Assembly (NCBI GenBank): GCA_902362805.1
Contig: CABIXY010000005.1
Location: 186,001 to 250,000, forward strand
Direction: 5' to 3'
From: Eubacteriaceae bacterium
GTDB taxonomy: Bacteria; Bacillota; Clostridia; Peptostreptococcales; Anaerovoracaceae
DNA length: 64,000 bases
A program made the position numbers and the translations under genes. Shown here one piece after another: positions 34,585-44,863 of the stretch (its first letter is position 1; every line of letters begins with the position of its first letter). Below the pieces are notes generated by a model. That model was not told the DNA's origin, made no database searches, and saw only the letters and a list, made by a program, of their open reading frames with translations.

Positions 34585-36126
34585 TTATTCAAACTCTATA
34601 GTTCCTGGTGGTTTTCCTGTGCAATCGTAGAACACTCTATTCACATGCTCCACTTCGTTGATGATCCTGGTGGTCACCTTTTCGATCAGCTCCCACGGAA
34701 GCTTTGCTGCTTCTGCGGTCATGAAATCGTTTGTGGTCACTGCTCTTAGCGCCACAGCATAATCATAGGTTCTAAAATCGCCCATGACCCCCACGGAACG
34801 CATGTTTGTCAGCGCTGCAAAGTACTGATTGACTTCCTTATCTAGACCAGCGGCTGCGATTTCTTCACGATAGATGAAATCTGCATCCTGCACGATTTTT
34901 ACCTTTTCTTCGGTGACTTCACCGATAATACGGATGCCAAGACCAGGCCCCGGGAATGGCTGACGGAATACCAGATACTCCGGAATCCCAAGCTCCAGAC
35001 CGGCTTTGCGCACTTCGTCTTTGAACAACATACGAAGCGGCTCAATGATTTCTTTGAAATCCACATAGTCAGGGAGCCCACCCACATTGTGGTGCGATTT
35101 GATTACAGAAGAATCGCCTAGGCCGCTCTCAATGACGTCGGGATAGATGGTACCCTGAACCAGGTAATCCACCGCACCGATTTTCTGCGCTTCCTCCTCA
35201 AAGACGCGGATAAATTCCTCGCCGATGATTTTTCTCTTTTCTTCAGGCTCCGTAACGCCTGCCAGCTTATCGTAAAAACGCTGTTGTGCATTGACGCGGA
35301 TGAAGTTCAGGTCATAAGCACCATCTGGTCCAAAGACTGCTTCCACTTCATCTCCCTCGTTTTTACGCAGGAGACCGTGGTCAACAAACACGCAGGTCAA
35401 CTGCTTGCCAACGGCTTTTGACAAAAGCACAGCTGCAACAGAAGAATCCACACCGCCCGAAAGGGCGCACAAAACTTTGCCGTCGCCCACTTTGTCGCGA
35501 ATTTCTTTGATCGTTGCCTCGACAAAAGAATCCATCTGCCAGTCACCCTTGCACCCACACGGGCCATAGACAAAGGCTGACAGGATTTCCTTCCCCTGAC
35601 GAGAATGCTCCACTTCAGGGTGGAACTGCGTAGCATAGAGTTTCAACTCATCGCACTCAAAAGCCGCCACTGGACACACTGGGGTGTGTGCCGTGATTTC
35701 AAAGCCTTCAGGAACTTTTTCGATGTAGTCTGTGTGACTCATCCAGGCGATGGTCGTGTCAGGGACATCCTTCATCAAAGTCTTCCTGCTGGCAACGGTT
35801 ACTTCCGTTTTGCCGTACTCACTCACTGGTGCAGTCTTCACCTGACCGCCCAAACTCCAGGCCATCAGCTGCGCACCATAACAAATACCCAGAATTGGAA
35901 TCCCGCACTGGAACAACGCTTTGTCATAATGCGGTGATGCCATATCGTAGACACTGTTCGGTCCACCAGTTAAAATGATACCCTTCGGGTTCTTTTTCTT
36001 TATATCGTCAATCGACATTGTATAAGGCTGAACTTCACAGTAAACGCCACATTCGCGCACACGGCGCGCAATCAGCTGATTATACTGACCTCCAAAGTCC
36101 AAAACAATAATCAATTCTTTATTCAT
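34585..36126 (-). CDS. guaA: GMP synthase (glutamine-hydrolysing)
   Basis: About 513 residues, normal length. It makes GMP from XMP, ATP and glutamine. The N-terminal class I glutamine amidotransferase has the nucleophile Cys in [13 protein letters not shown] (near residue 80) and the His/Glu pair in [10 protein letters not shown]. The central ATP pyrophosphatase domain has the PP-loop [11 protein letters not shown] (near 225). The C-terminal dimerisation domain ends KPPGTIEFE, as in all GuaA proteins. I chose ATG 36126 with GGGAG 5 nt upstream; a GTG six bases earlier is in frame but overlaps that site. guaB lies upstream on the same strand. Confidence 0.97.
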   Translation of the reverse strand: MNKELIIVLDFGGQYNQLIARRVRECGVYCEVQPYTMSIDDIKKKNPKGIILTGGPNSVYDMASPHYDKALFQCGIPILGICYGAQLMAWSLGGQVKTAPVSEYGKTEVTVASRKTLMKDVPDTTIAWMSHTDYIEKVPEGFEITAHTPVCPVAAFECDELKLYATQFHPEVEHSRQGKEILSAFVYGPCGCKGDWQMDSFVEATIKEIRDKVGDGKVLCALSGGVDSSVAAVLLSKAVGKQLTCVFVDHGLLRKNEGDEVEAVFGPDGAYDLNFIRVNAQQRFYDKLAGVTEPEEKRKIIGEEFIRVFEEEAQKIGAVDYLVQGTIYPDVIESGLGDSSVIKSHHNVGGLPDYVDFKEIIEPLRMLFKDEVRKAGLELGIPEYLVFRQPFPGPGLGIRIIGEVTEEKVKIVQDADFIYREEIAAAGLDKEVNQYFAALTNMRSVGVMGDFRTYDYAVALRAVTTNDFMTAEAAKLPWELIEKVTTRIINEVEHVNRVFYDCTGKPPGTIEFE

Positions 36127-36163
36127 ACACACTCCCTATGTTAAATTAGTTTCTATATATACG

Positions 36164-36286
36164 GATAGTGCCCACAAATTGTTTGTAACAAGACGGCAAA
36201 GCTGTGCGCCCCGGAGCGTACTTGTACGCACGTGAGGAGTGCACAGCTGAAGCCAAACACCGTTACAGGCAATTTGGGGTGCTATC
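36164..36286. repeat. Long rod-like hairpin element between guaB and guaA
   Basis: The outer arms GATAGTGCCC and CAAATTG pair with CAATTTG and GGGTGCTATC. Then GTAAC pairs with GTTAC, GGC and AAAGCTGTGC with GCACAGCT and GCC, and the tip is GCGTAC-TT-GTACGC. The whole 123-nt gap sequence folds back on itself. It starts within the guaB stop codon. It may be a dispersed intergenic repeat or an RNA element that tunes guaA relative to guaB. Confidence 0.7.
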
Positions 36287-37790
36287 TGATTGCGTTCTGA
36301 CTGCTGTCACGAAGAATAACATCATGTGCTCCGCCCTCTACGATAGAAGTTGCAGATACCAACGTCAACTTCGCGTCTTTCTGCAGTTCCTGAATAGAGA
36401 GAACGCCGCAGTTGCACATGGTTGCTTTCACTTTGTTCAGAGAGAGGTTGACATTGTCGTGAAGTGAACCGGCGTACGGAACGTAGGAATCGACACCCTC
36501 TTCAAATTTCATCTTGGCGTCACCGCCCAGGTCGTATCTCTGCCAGTTGCGAGCACGGTTGGAACCTTCGCCCCAGTACTCTTTGACGTAATTTCCGTTG
36601 ATGTTCAATTTGTTTGTAGGTGATTCATCAAATCTGGCGAAATATCTGCCCAGCATGATAAAGTCCGCCCCCATGGCCAGCGCCAGGGTCATATGGTAAT
36701 CGTAAACGATGCCGCCGTCAGAACAGATTGGCACGTAAACGCCCGTTTTCTTGAAATATTCGTCTCTCGCTTCTGCCACTTCGATCACTGCGGAAGCCTG
36801 ACCGCGGCCGATGCCTTTCTGTTCCCTCGTGATGCAGATGGAACCGCCGCCGATACCGATTTTAACAAAGTCAGCGCCTGCTTCTGCAAGGAAGTTAAAG
36901 CCGTCTTTATCAACGACGTTGCCTGCTCCGATTTTGACAGTGTCGCCGTATCTTTCTCTCACCCATTTGATTGTATCCATCTGCCACTCAGAATATCCTT
37001 CAGAAGAGTCGATACAGAGCACATCGGCACCTGCCTCAACGAGAGCCGGGATTCTCTCTTCGTAGTCGCGAGTATTGACACCTGCGCCTACCACATATCT
37101 CTTGTGAGAATCGAGGAGTTCATTAGGATTTGATTTGTGATTGTCGTAGTCTTTTCTGAATACAAAATGAGTCAGTCTCTGGTTGTCATCGATGACAGGT
37201 ACTGCGTTAAGCTTATTATCCCAAAGGATATCGTTGGCTTCGCTCAGGGTGCAGCCTTCCTTTGCGTAAATTAACTTTTCAAAAGGCGTCATAAATTCAC
37301 TGATCTTCGTGTCTGGATCCATTCTGCTGACACGATAGTCCCTGCTGGTTACCAGACCGAGGATTCGGCCTTCTGCTGTTCCATCCTCTGTTACCGCAAT
37401 GGTGGAATGGCCTGTCCTGGCTTTCAGTTCTAATACATCCGTCAAAGTCTGATCCGGTCTCAGGTTGGTGTCGCTCTTAACAAATCCAGCCTTGTAGGAC
37501 TTTACGCGTTTCACCATCTCGACCTGGTTTTCCACGCTCTGTGAACCGAATATAAAAGAAATTCCACCTTCTTTTGCAAGTGCTACTGCCATCTTATCGT
37601 CTGATACGGCCTGCATCACTGCTGAAACCAGTGGAATATTTGCTGTAATCTTGGGTTCTTCACCCTTCTTATATTTTACAATAGGGGTTTTCAGGCTGAC
37701 ATTCTCAATTCTGCAGTCTTTTGATGAATAGCCTGGTACTAACAGATACTCGTTGAAAGTTCTTGATGGTTCATTAAAATAGTGGGCCAT
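36282..37790 (-). CDS. guaB: IMP dehydrogenase
   Basis: About 502 residues, normal length. It oxidises IMP to XMP with NAD+, the first committed step to GMP. The (beta/alpha)8 core is split by two CBS domains (residues about 100-220, with TVTEDGT-like and [12 protein letters not shown] segments). The catalytic loop is [15 protein letters not shown] with the active-site Cys near 315, and the flap has [17 protein letters not shown] chose ATG 37790 ([12 protein letters not shown]) because GGAGAGGAG is upstream. Operon with guaA is likely, separated by the hairpin element. I found no purine riboswitch upstream. Confidence 0.96.
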   Translation of the reverse strand: MAHYFNEPSRTFNEYLLVPGYSSKDCRIENVSLKTPIVKYKKGEEPKITANIPLVSAVMQAVSDDKMAVALAKEGGISFIFGSQSVENQVEMVKRVKSYKAGFVKSDTNLRPDQTLTDVLELKARTGHSTIAVTEDGTAEGRILGLVTSRDYRVSRMDPDTKISEFMTPFEKLIYAKEGCTLSEANDILWDNKLNAVPVIDDNQRLTHFVFRKDYDNHKSNPNELLDSHKRYVVGAGVNTRDYEERIPALVEAGADVLCIDSSEGYSEWQMDTIKWVRERYGDTVKIGAGNVVDKDGFNFLAEAGADFVKIGIGGGSICITREQKGIGRGQASAVIEVAEARDEYFKKTGVYVPICSDGGIVYDYHMTLALAMGADFIMLGRYFARFDESPTNKLNINGNYVKEYWGEGSNRARNWQRYDLGGDAKMKFEEGVDSYVPYAGSLHDNVNLSLNKVKATMCNCGVLSIQELQKDAKLTLVSATSIVEGGAHDVILRDSSQNAIR

Positions 37791-37950
37791 GTGTTGTTCT
37801 CCTCTCCTAAAAATAATATTGAAATACAAATTACTTATGAAAATAGACGGCTTTTTATAGCGCGTGCCGTCTCATGTTTCCAATTATTTTATACTATTTT
37901 ATTGTCATTTGCAAGGGTAAATTTACCCTTTCTCGCAGCAAAGATAAAAT

Positions 37951-37984
37951 CTTTCAAGCCGGTGCAAAGAGCCCGGCCTGAAAG
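37951..37984 (-). terminator. Intrinsic terminator after the lipoprotein gene
   Basis: On the minus strand CTTTCAGGCCGGG pairs with CCGGCTTGAAAG, followed by ATTTTATC. It lies 14 nt after the stop codon. Confidence 0.75.
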
Positions 37985-37997
37985 ACTAAAGATTTAG

Positions 37998-38537
37998 TTA
38001 TAATTTGAGATCTACCCAGTTGGTATTGCCTATGCTCTCGTCACCGTAAAACTCCATATAGTCCATGACAATCTCGTCCACATCTTCGTCTACAAGGAAC
38101 ACGATATCCCCTGTCAAAGTCTTTCCCGCTGCCAGGTCGGTTTCATCTGGGTACATATCGTCGTAAAAGCTGTCAGCTGTGTCCAAATGTCCGTCTTCTG
38201 ATGCTTCCATGTAGCCAATGAAGTCATAGTTGCCTGTTACAAAAGACTCTTTCGTGGTGTTTTTCACCGAAATATTGACAACTACGTATTTCTTGCCTGC
38301 ACCAGCAGACTTTCCACTCAGTTCTGTCTCTGTCTTGACGGAATTCACTTTCCATTCGAAGAAGGAATTCTTCATCGTGTCACCAACCATCCCGGTGGTA
38401 AGTTCCCCTTGATAAAACTCTGCTTCTTTCAGTTCATTTAAAAGCGGCCCGGGTTCTTTTTCGTCGCTTCCACATGCCGTAAATGTCAAAGCCAACATGA
38501 TTCCAAGCAAGACTGCCAGCAATTTTTTGTGTTTCAT
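37998..38537 (-). CDS. Lipoprotein with DUF4352-like domain
   Basis: A 179-residue exported lipoprotein. A basic start (MKHKK) is followed by a hydrophobic core and lipobox LTFTAC, so the mature protein begins at Cys22. Residues about 55-175 form a beta-rich domain of the DUF4352 type (FEWKVNSVKTE, KKYVVVNISVKNTTKE, LTGDIVFLVDED), usually an extracytoplasmic immunoglobulin-like fold. Role unknown. GGAGAAAGAT lies upstream of the ATG. It stands alone between guaB and the MBG protein gene. Confidence 0.85.
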   Translation of the reverse strand: MKHKKLLAVLLGIMLALTFTACGSDEKEPGPLLNELKEAEFYQGELTTGMVGDTMKNSFFEWKVNSVKTETELSGKSAGAGKKYVVVNISVKNTTKESFVTGNYDFIGYMEASEDGHLDTADSFYDDMYPDETDLAAGKTLTGDIVFLVDEDVDEIVMDYMEFYGDESIGNTNWVDLKL

Positions 38538-38629
38538 ATCTTTCTCCTATCACTGTTATCTTTAATTACAATATCATTATAACTTGAAGATTCCATCGAA
38601 TGCAAATGAGATTTTTGTGAAGATATGCA

Positions 38630-38658
38630 AAGTGGCCGCTCCCTTGGAGCAGCCACGT
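38630..38658 (-). terminator. Intrinsic terminator after the MBG protein gene
   Basis: On the minus strand GTGGCTGCTCC, loop AAG and GGAGCGGCCAC form a strong stem. It lies 31 nt after the stop codon. The T-run is imperfect. Confidence 0.7.
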
Positions 38659-38688
38659 TACTTGTTTTGTTATGAAATTTGTAGCAAG

Positions 38689-40482
38689 TTATTTTGCTTT
38701 GATCTTTTTATTGGCGGACCAATTACCAACTAGGGTATCTCCATTATCCAACACTTTGATAGCGCGAACTTTGACATAATATGTCTTTCCAGACGTGCGG
38801 TTTTTCAAAGTTGTTGAAGTCTTCGTATACTTGCTGTCGATATGTTTAACGTATTTAGAATAATACTTACCGTTTCTGCCGTATCTAACTTCATATTTTG
38901 TTGCACCTTTTACTTTTGTAATCTGTACTTTAATCTGCTTCTTGGCAGGCTTTGAAAGGGCTACGCCCGGTTTTACAGGTTTCACCTTCACAGTTACTAC
39001 CTTTGATGCCGGATCAGAAGTCTTTGTTCCCACAGTTTCAACAGTAATCTTTGCAACACCTGTATTTTCAATGATCACATATCCATCTTCATCAACAGTT
39101 GCAACCTCAGGATTAGCTGAAGTGTACTTGAAAGTAACGCCTGCTTCTGCAGTTGAAATTCTAGCATTGAGGTTGAATGAAACACTGTTCGTGTATCTTG
39201 TATAAGTAGTATATCCAGTAATCACTTTGCTGTCTGCACCTTTGATCTTGAACTCCAAAGTCTTTTCGCCAGCATATGTGCCAATCCCCTTCACAATCGC
39301 CTTGCCAGTACCTGCGTTTACATTGTTCTCATAAGTAACCGTGTAATCTGTACCCTGAACAAGGGTCTTAGCTCCATCTTTTACAGCAACCGCCGGTGTT
39401 TTTGCCGTTCCGTCATACTTCAGATTGTCAGCGCCAGTTAAAGCGATGTCTAATGTTGAAACGTCTTTGCCTGCAATTGTAAATGTGCCGCTGATTGCCC
39501 CAGTGAAGTTGCCTGCTTCAGTTGCAGTCAAAGTCAATGTCGCAGTACCCGTATTTACATTATTTGTTGCATTTGCTGTATAGTCTGTCGCCTTTAGGTC
39601 ATAGCCTCCAAGTTTTACTGTATAAGTAGGCATGATAGGCTGTCCTGTAGTGCCATAGGAATCTGGGCTAATCGTCAAAATAGCATCTGCTAATTTTGCT
39701 TTATTAATAGTAAAAGAAACACCTTTTGTTCCCGCATAGGAGCCAGCTCCTGTTACAACAATATTCGCAGTTCCAGCGTTCACATTGTTCATGTATTCTA
39801 CAGTATAATCCGTATTCTCTACAAGGGTTTTGCCGCCAAGTTCTACTCTGATTGCAGGTTTCTGCTCTGTTCCATCAAAAGTGTATGTCTGGTTGATCTG
39901 CTCAAAATATACAGCAGCTTTGCTGAAATCATTGGTTACTACATTGAACTGGTGCGTAATTGTTCCTGCATAATTTCCTTTGAATGAAATTGCTGCAGTT
40001 TCTGTTCCTGCTGTAAGTTTTTCTGCCGGCTGCTCAATCGTAAAGTCAGTGCCTTCTGCAAGGGTATTACCATTCCAAGTAATCTTTACGCCTTTAATTT
40101 CCTCTGCGCCTGTCAGCTGTGTAGGAATCGTGATCGTCGGCTTATTTGCGTTGCTGAAAGCTTTTGCAACAATGTTGAAGGCTGCTTCTTTGGTGCCTGT
40201 ATAAGCAGCAGTCTTTGCCTTTACAGTTACCTTTGCTTCGCCAACATTTATGTTGTTTTCATATACAACATCATAGTTTGCTGCTGCAACCTCTTTTCCG
40301 TCCAATGTCACTTTCACTTCTGGTTTAATTTCTTTTCCAGTATACGTAACATCTGTAATAGCGGCAATCGTCGCCTTACTTAAGTCAGTTGCAGTTGTTG
40401 CAGTGTCATCGGCAAAAATAGCCGCTGGCAATGCGCAAATCACCATTGCAACTGATAATACTAACGCCATTAGTTTTTTCAT
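38689..40482 (-). CDS. Secreted protein with MBG-like and Ig-like repeats and FN3-like C-terminus
   Basis: About 597 residues. A signal peptide covers residues 1-24 (MKKLMALVLSVAMVICALPA, cleavage after FA). Four to five tandem beta repeats follow, each with a YTGKEIKPEV or YDGTAKTPAV opening and a YENNVNAGTGKA-type turn, the pattern of MBG/Ig-like surface repeats. A Big2-like domain comes next (FKYTSANPEVATVDEDGYV), then a basic Tyr/Lys-rich FN3-like domain (GKTYYVKVRAIKV) ending WSANKKIKAK. No LPXTG or SLH motif. Its C-terminus resembles that of the neighbouring surface family, suggesting a shared way of holding to the wall. Start chosen at ATG 40482 after GAAAGG. Confidence 0.85.
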   Translation of the reverse strand: MKKLMALVLSVAMVICALPAAIFADDTATTATDLSKATIAAITDVTYTGKEIKPEVKVTLDGKEVAAANYDVVYENNINVGEAKVTVKAKTAAYTGTKEAAFNIVAKAFSNANKPTITIPTQLTGAEEIKGVKITWNGNTLAEGTDFTIEQPAEKLTAGTETAAISFKGNYAGTITHQFNVVTNDFSKAAVYFEQINQTYTFDGTEQKPAIRVELGGKTLVENTDYTVEYMNNVNAGTANIVVTGAGSYAGTKGVSFTINKAKLADAILTISPDSYGTTGQPIMPTYTVKLGGYDLKATDYTANATNNVNTGTATLTLTATEAGNFTGAISGTFTIAGKDVSTLDIALTGADNLKYDGTAKTPAVAVKDGAKTLVQGTDYTVTYENNVNAGTGKAIVKGIGTYAGEKTLEFKIKGADSKVITGYTTYTRYTNSVSFNLNARISTAEAGVTFKYTSANPEVATVDEDGYVIIENTGVAKITVETVGTKTSDPASKVVTVKVKPVKPGVALSKPAKKQIKVQITKVKGATKYEVRYGRNGKYYSKYVKHIDSKYTKTSTTLKNRTSGKTYYVKVRAIKVLDNGDTLVGNWSANKKIKAK

Positions 40483-40633
40483 ATTTTCTTTCCTTTCTAG
40501 TTTTATCAACAGATTTATTCTAACATAAATCTTTTACATTGTCACCAATACAATTCTTCCCATACCTATGTAGCTAAACGTAAACAAAATGTTCCGTTTT
40601 TAATCATTAGCTTACATTTTTTTGATTTTTCTG

Positions 40634-40788
40634 TATAATGTAATAGTGGATTGCAGACATTAAACTGGTCTCACAATCTACAATTTGCTTTGTTCAAAGC
40701 AAAACACCAAAATTCTATTAAAATGCAACCTAGCGTTATGCGGTTTTAATGGCGAGAGAAGGTCAAGGATACCCACTTGGCCTTTTTC
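40634..40788 (+). ncRNA. Candidate small RNA transcription unit
   Basis: The gap 40483-40958 holds a TATAAT box (40634-40639), a perfect palindrome TTTGCTTTG-TT-CAAAGCAAA near 40685-40704 and a terminator-like hairpin AAGGTCAAG-CTTGGCCTTTTT (40759-40788) with no coding frame between. A short RNA is possible. No -35 box is convincing, and the region might instead be the end of a lost gene. Confidence 0.3.
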
Positions 40789-40854
40789 TTGTTTTTGCAC
40801 TAACCATCATCAAAACAATTTAAAATTAGTTTCTTTATGTAAATCCCCCCCGCC

Positions 40855-41030
40855 CCTTGAGATCATTGTGAACTATCATTTCATTTGTAAGTTTTGTGCA
40901 AAAAAGCGCATAACTATAATCTTACAAAACGAACAAAAAAGAGGGAGGAATTCTTAAAATGAAGAAATTTTTAACAGTGCTTCTTGCATTGTCAGTTGTC
41001 TTCACTTACACAGTTGGTACTGCGTTTGCA
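40855..41030 (+). repeat. Surface-gene 5' cassette, copy 1 (promoter, UTR, RBS, signal peptide)
   Basis: The block is repeated almost base for base at 49239-49416, 53267-53436 and, inverted, at 61661-61826. It contains TATAAT (in CATAACTATAATC), flanking inverted arms TTTGTAAG and CTTACAAA, the ribosome binding site GAGGGAGG and the coding sequence for a 24-residue signal peptide starting [15 protein letters not shown]. Identity stops just after the signal peptidase site. Confidence 0.95.
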
Positions 41031-43517
41031 GCTGTACCAAATCCTGCAAGTACTAACGCAGTGGACTCTGAAAATGCATTCAAAGAAGTAGTTAAAGAAG
41101 TAAAAGATAGCATTTCATATGACGGAAAAGGCTATAACCAAAAAGCCGATGAAGGTGCTGGCTATCTGTCAAGAGAAGCAATCGAAGCACGTATTGACGA
41201 ATTGGCTAAGCCATATATCCAGGCTATTCGCAATGCAGATAACGCATGGGATTCAACATGGTCGACAGTTGCCACGGCAGCTGATTTCAAATCAGAAACA
41301 AAGCTTTTTGATGCTGCTGATGCTGCTGGTATCGTAGAAATTTTCAAGCTTCAGTATGATATCGAACTGAAAGCAGCCAACCTTGCAATGGCTCCTGATC
41401 TGAGTGGTTATGCCGCTGCAGACAAGGTAAAAATCAATGCGGTGATTGACACTCAGGTTGCAGCTATTGAAAATGCAAAGCTTACTATTTCAAATTCTAC
41501 AACAGTAGACGATGTAAAAGGTGCAATTGACGCGTTTAAAGCTGCAGTAAAGGCTGTTCAGGACGAAATGAAAAAGTACAATACTGCAACGACTGATGCA
41601 GAAAAATTAGCACAAGCAAAAAACGATGCGATTTTTGCCTTGAATCAGGCAGCTGATGCATTTACAGACGCAGTGGAAACAGCTTACAAAAACTCCGTCA
41701 ATGCAACAGAAGTTGCAAGATTAGCTTCACTTGACAAGGATGTTGACAAAATGGCTGCAATGTATGAAGAGAAAATCGAAGAATTTGCAGCAAAAGAAAA
41801 CATGTCGGCAACAGATAAAATCAACGCATTAGGACAGATTGCTGAATTGGCTAAGGCTAGATTTGCAATTGCTAATTTCTACACCGATTTAACTGTATTA
41901 AGCAATGCAGATGTATTATTAGCATATGCAGATACAGTTGCAGCTGAGAAAAAAGCCGCGATAGGTCCTGATGGTACGAAATTGTACGACAACACTGATG
42001 TTGATGTAAAGTTAGCAGAAGCAAAGAAAGCGGTAAATGATGCAGCATATGCAGTAATCGCTACTGGCGCAGCTGCTCCTACAAAAACAACGGTTACGGA
42101 TGTCTTTGCTACATTAGAAGCGAAAACATTCCCACTTGCCGCATACAAGAAAAAGGCAATTAAGACATTTACTGAAGGAAAATATGCTACAGTTAATCCA
42201 GCAGCTACTGCATGGTCTGGGGACAGATATGACAAAGTAGTCGACCTTCAGGACAAAGCATCCGATGAAATCTTGCTCGCAGAAACGACAGATGCAATTG
42301 ATGCTATCGCAAAACAGGCAGTCAAAGACATCGATGCAATTTTGACTGATGCACAGATTGATGCATTGGAGAGTAAGACTGAAACAAGAATCAATGTTCT
42401 AGGCTATGGCACTGCCTTTGATAAGTATTTTGATGCAGTAGTAGGTACTACCGGCTATTCTGCACAGATCAAAGCAGACGCTATCGATGCGGCAAAACAG
42501 ATCTTTAAAGACGCTGTCGTTGCTACGGAAAATACAAACATTACCTATGCAGAAATTGATAAAATCATCAAGGACAACTATAATACTGCTTTAGCAGAGT
42601 TAACAAAGGCTAAGACAAAGGCTGAACTTGTAACTCAGGCAACAGCTGTAGATACACTCATCAATGCACTTCCTCCAACAATCACAATTGCTGATAAGGA
42701 TGCTGTTCTGGCTGCACAGAAGGCTTTCGAAGATTATCTTGATTTGCCAGGAACTGATAAAGCAGACATTTCTTATGGAAATAAGCTGAAGACAGCAATG
42801 GCCACGTTGATTAACCTAGAGTCAAAAGCAGTCAAAGATCAAATAAAAGCACTTCCTTCAACAATTACTGTTGCAGATGCAGAAAAGGTAGAAGCTGCAA
42901 AAGCCGCCCTCGATGCTCTCGAAGCAACATATGGCGACTATGATGGAAAAGATAAATTTGGCGAAAACACAGATTTCGCATATGTATTAACTGTTGCTCC
43001 ATCAAATGCTGGAGACGTAAAAGACGCATTGAAGGCTTTAGAAACCGCTAAGCTTAAAGATGCCGCTGACAAAGTGAAAGCATTAGGATCAAATCCTACT
43101 GTTAAAGAAGTCAAAGCAGCAAGAGATGCTTATGACGCATTAAAGCTTGAGACAAAACTGTTATTTAACGATGAGTTATATGCAGATCTTCTTAAAGCAG
43201 AAAAGGCCGTCGATAACGCTGTAAAATCATTTAAAATCGTAGCATCCTCAAAACTCTATAAGGGCAATAAGATCCGTGTTAAATGGAGAATTGCAGAAGG
43301 TGACGTTGATGCAATAGACGGTTACAAAGTCTACAAGTCAACAAAGGCTCAGTCTGGCTACAAGTATATGGGCAAGACTAAGAAACTCTACATGGACAAC
43401 AAGAAAGGCCTGAAAAAGGGCAAGAGAATGTACTACAGAGTAAGGGCATACAAAGTAATCGACGGTAAGACATATTACTCCGACTACTCAAACAAAGCAA
43501 ACAGAATTTACAAATAA
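40959..43517 (+). CDS. Secreted surface-family protein 1 (852 residues)
   Basis: The signal peptide [20 protein letters not shown] plus TAFA is followed by a long Ala/Lys/Asp-rich helical body (residues about 30-760) with degenerate repeats of the type LPPTITIADKDAVLAAQKAF and LPSTITVADAEKVEAAKAAL. The last ~95 residues are a basic Tyr/Lys-rich FN3-like domain (KASSKLYKG-like start, YMDNKKGLKKG, ending NKANRIYK), the type also found in the remnant at 45763-47572. No LPXTG, SLH or membrane anchor. The repeats resemble helical bundle modules common in Clostridia surface proteins. Probably secreted and wall-associated; ligand unknown. Confidence 0.85.
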   Translation: MKKFLTVLLALSVVFTYTVGTAFAAVPNPASTNAVDSENAFKEVVKEVKDSISYDGKGYNQKADEGAGYLSREAIEARIDELAKPYIQAIRNADNAWDSTWSTVATAADFKSETKLFDAADAAGIVEIFKLQYDIELKAANLAMAPDLSGYAAADKVKINAVIDTQVAAIENAKLTISNSTTVDDVKGAIDAFKAAVKAVQDEMKKYNTATTDAEKLAQAKNDAIFALNQAADAFTDAVETAYKNSVNATEVARLASLDKDVDKMAAMYEEKIEEFAAKENMSATDKINALGQIAELAKARFAIANFYTDLTVLSNADVLLAYADTVAAEKKAAIGPDGTKLYDNTDVDVKLAEAKKAVNDAAYAVIATGAAAPTKTTVTDVFATLEAKTFPLAAYKKKAIKTFTEGKYATVNPAATAWSGDRYDKVVDLQDKASDEILLAETTDAIDAIAKQAVKDIDAILTDAQIDALESKTETRINVLGYGTAFDKYFDAVVGTTGYSAQIKADAIDAAKQIFKDAVVATENTNITYAEIDKIIKDNYNTALAELTKAKTKAELVTQATAVDTLINALPPTITIADKDAVLAAQKAFEDYLDLPGTDKADISYGNKLKTAMATLINLESKAVKDQIKALPSTITVADAEKVEAAKAALDALEATYGDYDGKDKFGENTDFAYVLTVAPSNAGDVKDALKALETAKLKDAADKVKALGSNPTVKEVKAARDAYDALKLETKLLFNDELYADLLKAEKAVDNAVKSFKIVASSKLYKGNKIRVKWRIAEGDVDAIDGYKVYKSTKAQSGYKYMGKTKKLYMDNKKGLKKGKRMYYRVRAYKVIDGKTYYSDYSNKANRIYK

Positions 43518-43536
43518 TCTGTACATGAAGTCTATT

Positions 43537-43565
43537 AAAAGAGGCCGGGAATCCGGCCTCTTTTT
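43537..43565 (+). terminator. Intrinsic terminator after surface gene 1
   Basis: AAAAGAGGCCGG, loop GAAT and CCGGCCTCTTTTT form a strong hairpin with a T-run. Confidence 0.92.
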
Positions 43566-43576
43566 AGTGCTCGATT

Positions 43577-44863
43577 TCAAATTGTCATGACTGCATACAA
43601 TGGGATGTTGACCAGCCAGTCCTGTTCCCTGTAGGCTGCCATGGACGTCCTCACTGCAGTTTCGGGATGAAATTTGTCACAATAGGCTTTTAAGCTCCGG
43701 GAACGTAGGTTCTCTTCCGCCTTGACCTCTATGGGTACGATCTGTCCCCTGCGCTGTATGGTGAAGTCAATCTCATTATGGGATGATGCAGAATAATAGT
43801 ACGGGATATATTCAGTATCGGAAACTAACTGCTGATATACATATTGCTCGGTCAGTGCGCCCTTAAATTCTGTAAATATGCTACTCCCTCCAAGGATTGC
43901 CTCCGCATCCAGATCGCTCATGGCCCCTAACAGTCCTACATCAAGCAGGAATATTTTGAAGACGGAAAACTCCATATAAGCTTTCAATGGCATGGCCGGC
44001 TTCTGTACCCTATAGACTTTGCTGATCAGTCCACAGTCCAGGAGCCATTCTATAGCAGTTTCAAAGTCCCTGGCTCTGGCGCCCTCTTTGATTTGTCCGA
44101 AGAAAAACTTCCTGTTCTCTTTGGCCAGCTGGACGGGCACCGAGTTCCACACCATCCTAATCCGTGGCAGCATATCTCTGTCAGTATGTTTGCTGAAGTC
44201 GTCCTCGTACATCTCCAGAATGGCTTTCTGGATTGAACGAACTTCTACGATGTCCCCTTCATCAACATAGCTTGCCACAGCTTCAGGCATGCCTCCAATA
44301 TAATAGTAAAGCTTCAGCCACCTGATATATTTCTCTGAAAAGACGTCAATCATCTTGTAATCCTTTTGGCCCAGCAGTGACGCAAGCTGTTCCTCCCCCA
44401 TGGCAGTCAGGAACTCCCTGTAGTTCATAGGATAGATGTCCAGCGTGTCAACCTTCCCCACTGGAAAGGACGTACCTTCGTGGATTGCTACGCCCAGCAG
44501 GGAACCTGCCGCTACGATGGCATATTCCGGCGCTTCTTCACAGAAGTATTTCAAGGAGGAGATGGCCCTGGGCACCTCCTGTATCTCATCAAAAATAATC
44601 AGCGTATCCTCTGGACGGATAACTTCCTTTGTCTCTATGTTGATGGCCTGGATAATGCTCCTGATATCAAAGTCGCCTTCGAACACCCGCTGCATCCTTG
44701 AATTGCGGTCAAAGTTGACATAGGCCACATTCTTGAACTGCCTGGCTCCGAACTCTTTCATAATCCAGGTCTTCCCCACTTGGCGAGCGCCTTTTAGAAT
44801 CAGAGGCTTCCTGTTCTTCTTTCTTTTCCACCGAACGAGTTCGTCCATGATCTGTCGTTCCAT
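43577..44863 (-). CDS. AAA ATPase with DUF4143 domain
   Basis: About 428 residues. The N-terminal AAA-type P-loop domain has Walker A LKGARQVGKTWIM (residues about 24-36) and Walker B TLIIFDEIQEVP near 90. The C-terminal DUF4143 part carries the EFKGALTEQYVYQQL, ASSHNEIDFTIQ and VPIEVKAEENLRSRSL segments, which form a restriction-endonuclease-like fold. Such proteins are very common, often with unknown targets. Start chosen at ATG 44863 (MERQIMDELVRWKRKKNRKP) after GGGGGA. It runs convergent to surface gene 1, separated by the terminator. Confidence 0.9.
   Translation of the reverse strand: MERQIMDELVRWKRKKNRKPLILKGARQVGKTWIMKEFGARQFKNVAYVNFDRNSRMQRVFEGDFDIRSIIQAINIETKEVIRPEDTLIIFDEIQEVPRAISSLKYFCEEAPEYAIVAAGSLLGVAIHEGTSFPVGKVDTLDIYPMNYREFLTAMGEEQLASLLGQKDYKMIDVFSEKYIRWLKLYYYIGGMPEAVASYVDEGDIVEVRSIQKAILEMYEDDFSKHTDRDMLPRIRMVWNSVPVQLAKENRKFFFGQIKEGARARDFETAIEWLLDCGLISKVYRVQKPAMPLKAYMEFSVFKIFLLDVGLLGAMSDLDAEAILGGSSIFTEFKGALTEQYVYQQLVSDTEYIPYYYSASSHNEIDFTIQRRGQIVPIEVKAEENLRSRSLKAYCDKFHPETAVRTSMAAYREQDWLVNIPLYAVMTI

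Noticed and set aside
37791..37950. Purine riboswitch before guaB
   Set aside because: The conserved purine aptamer core and P2/P3 loops are not present.
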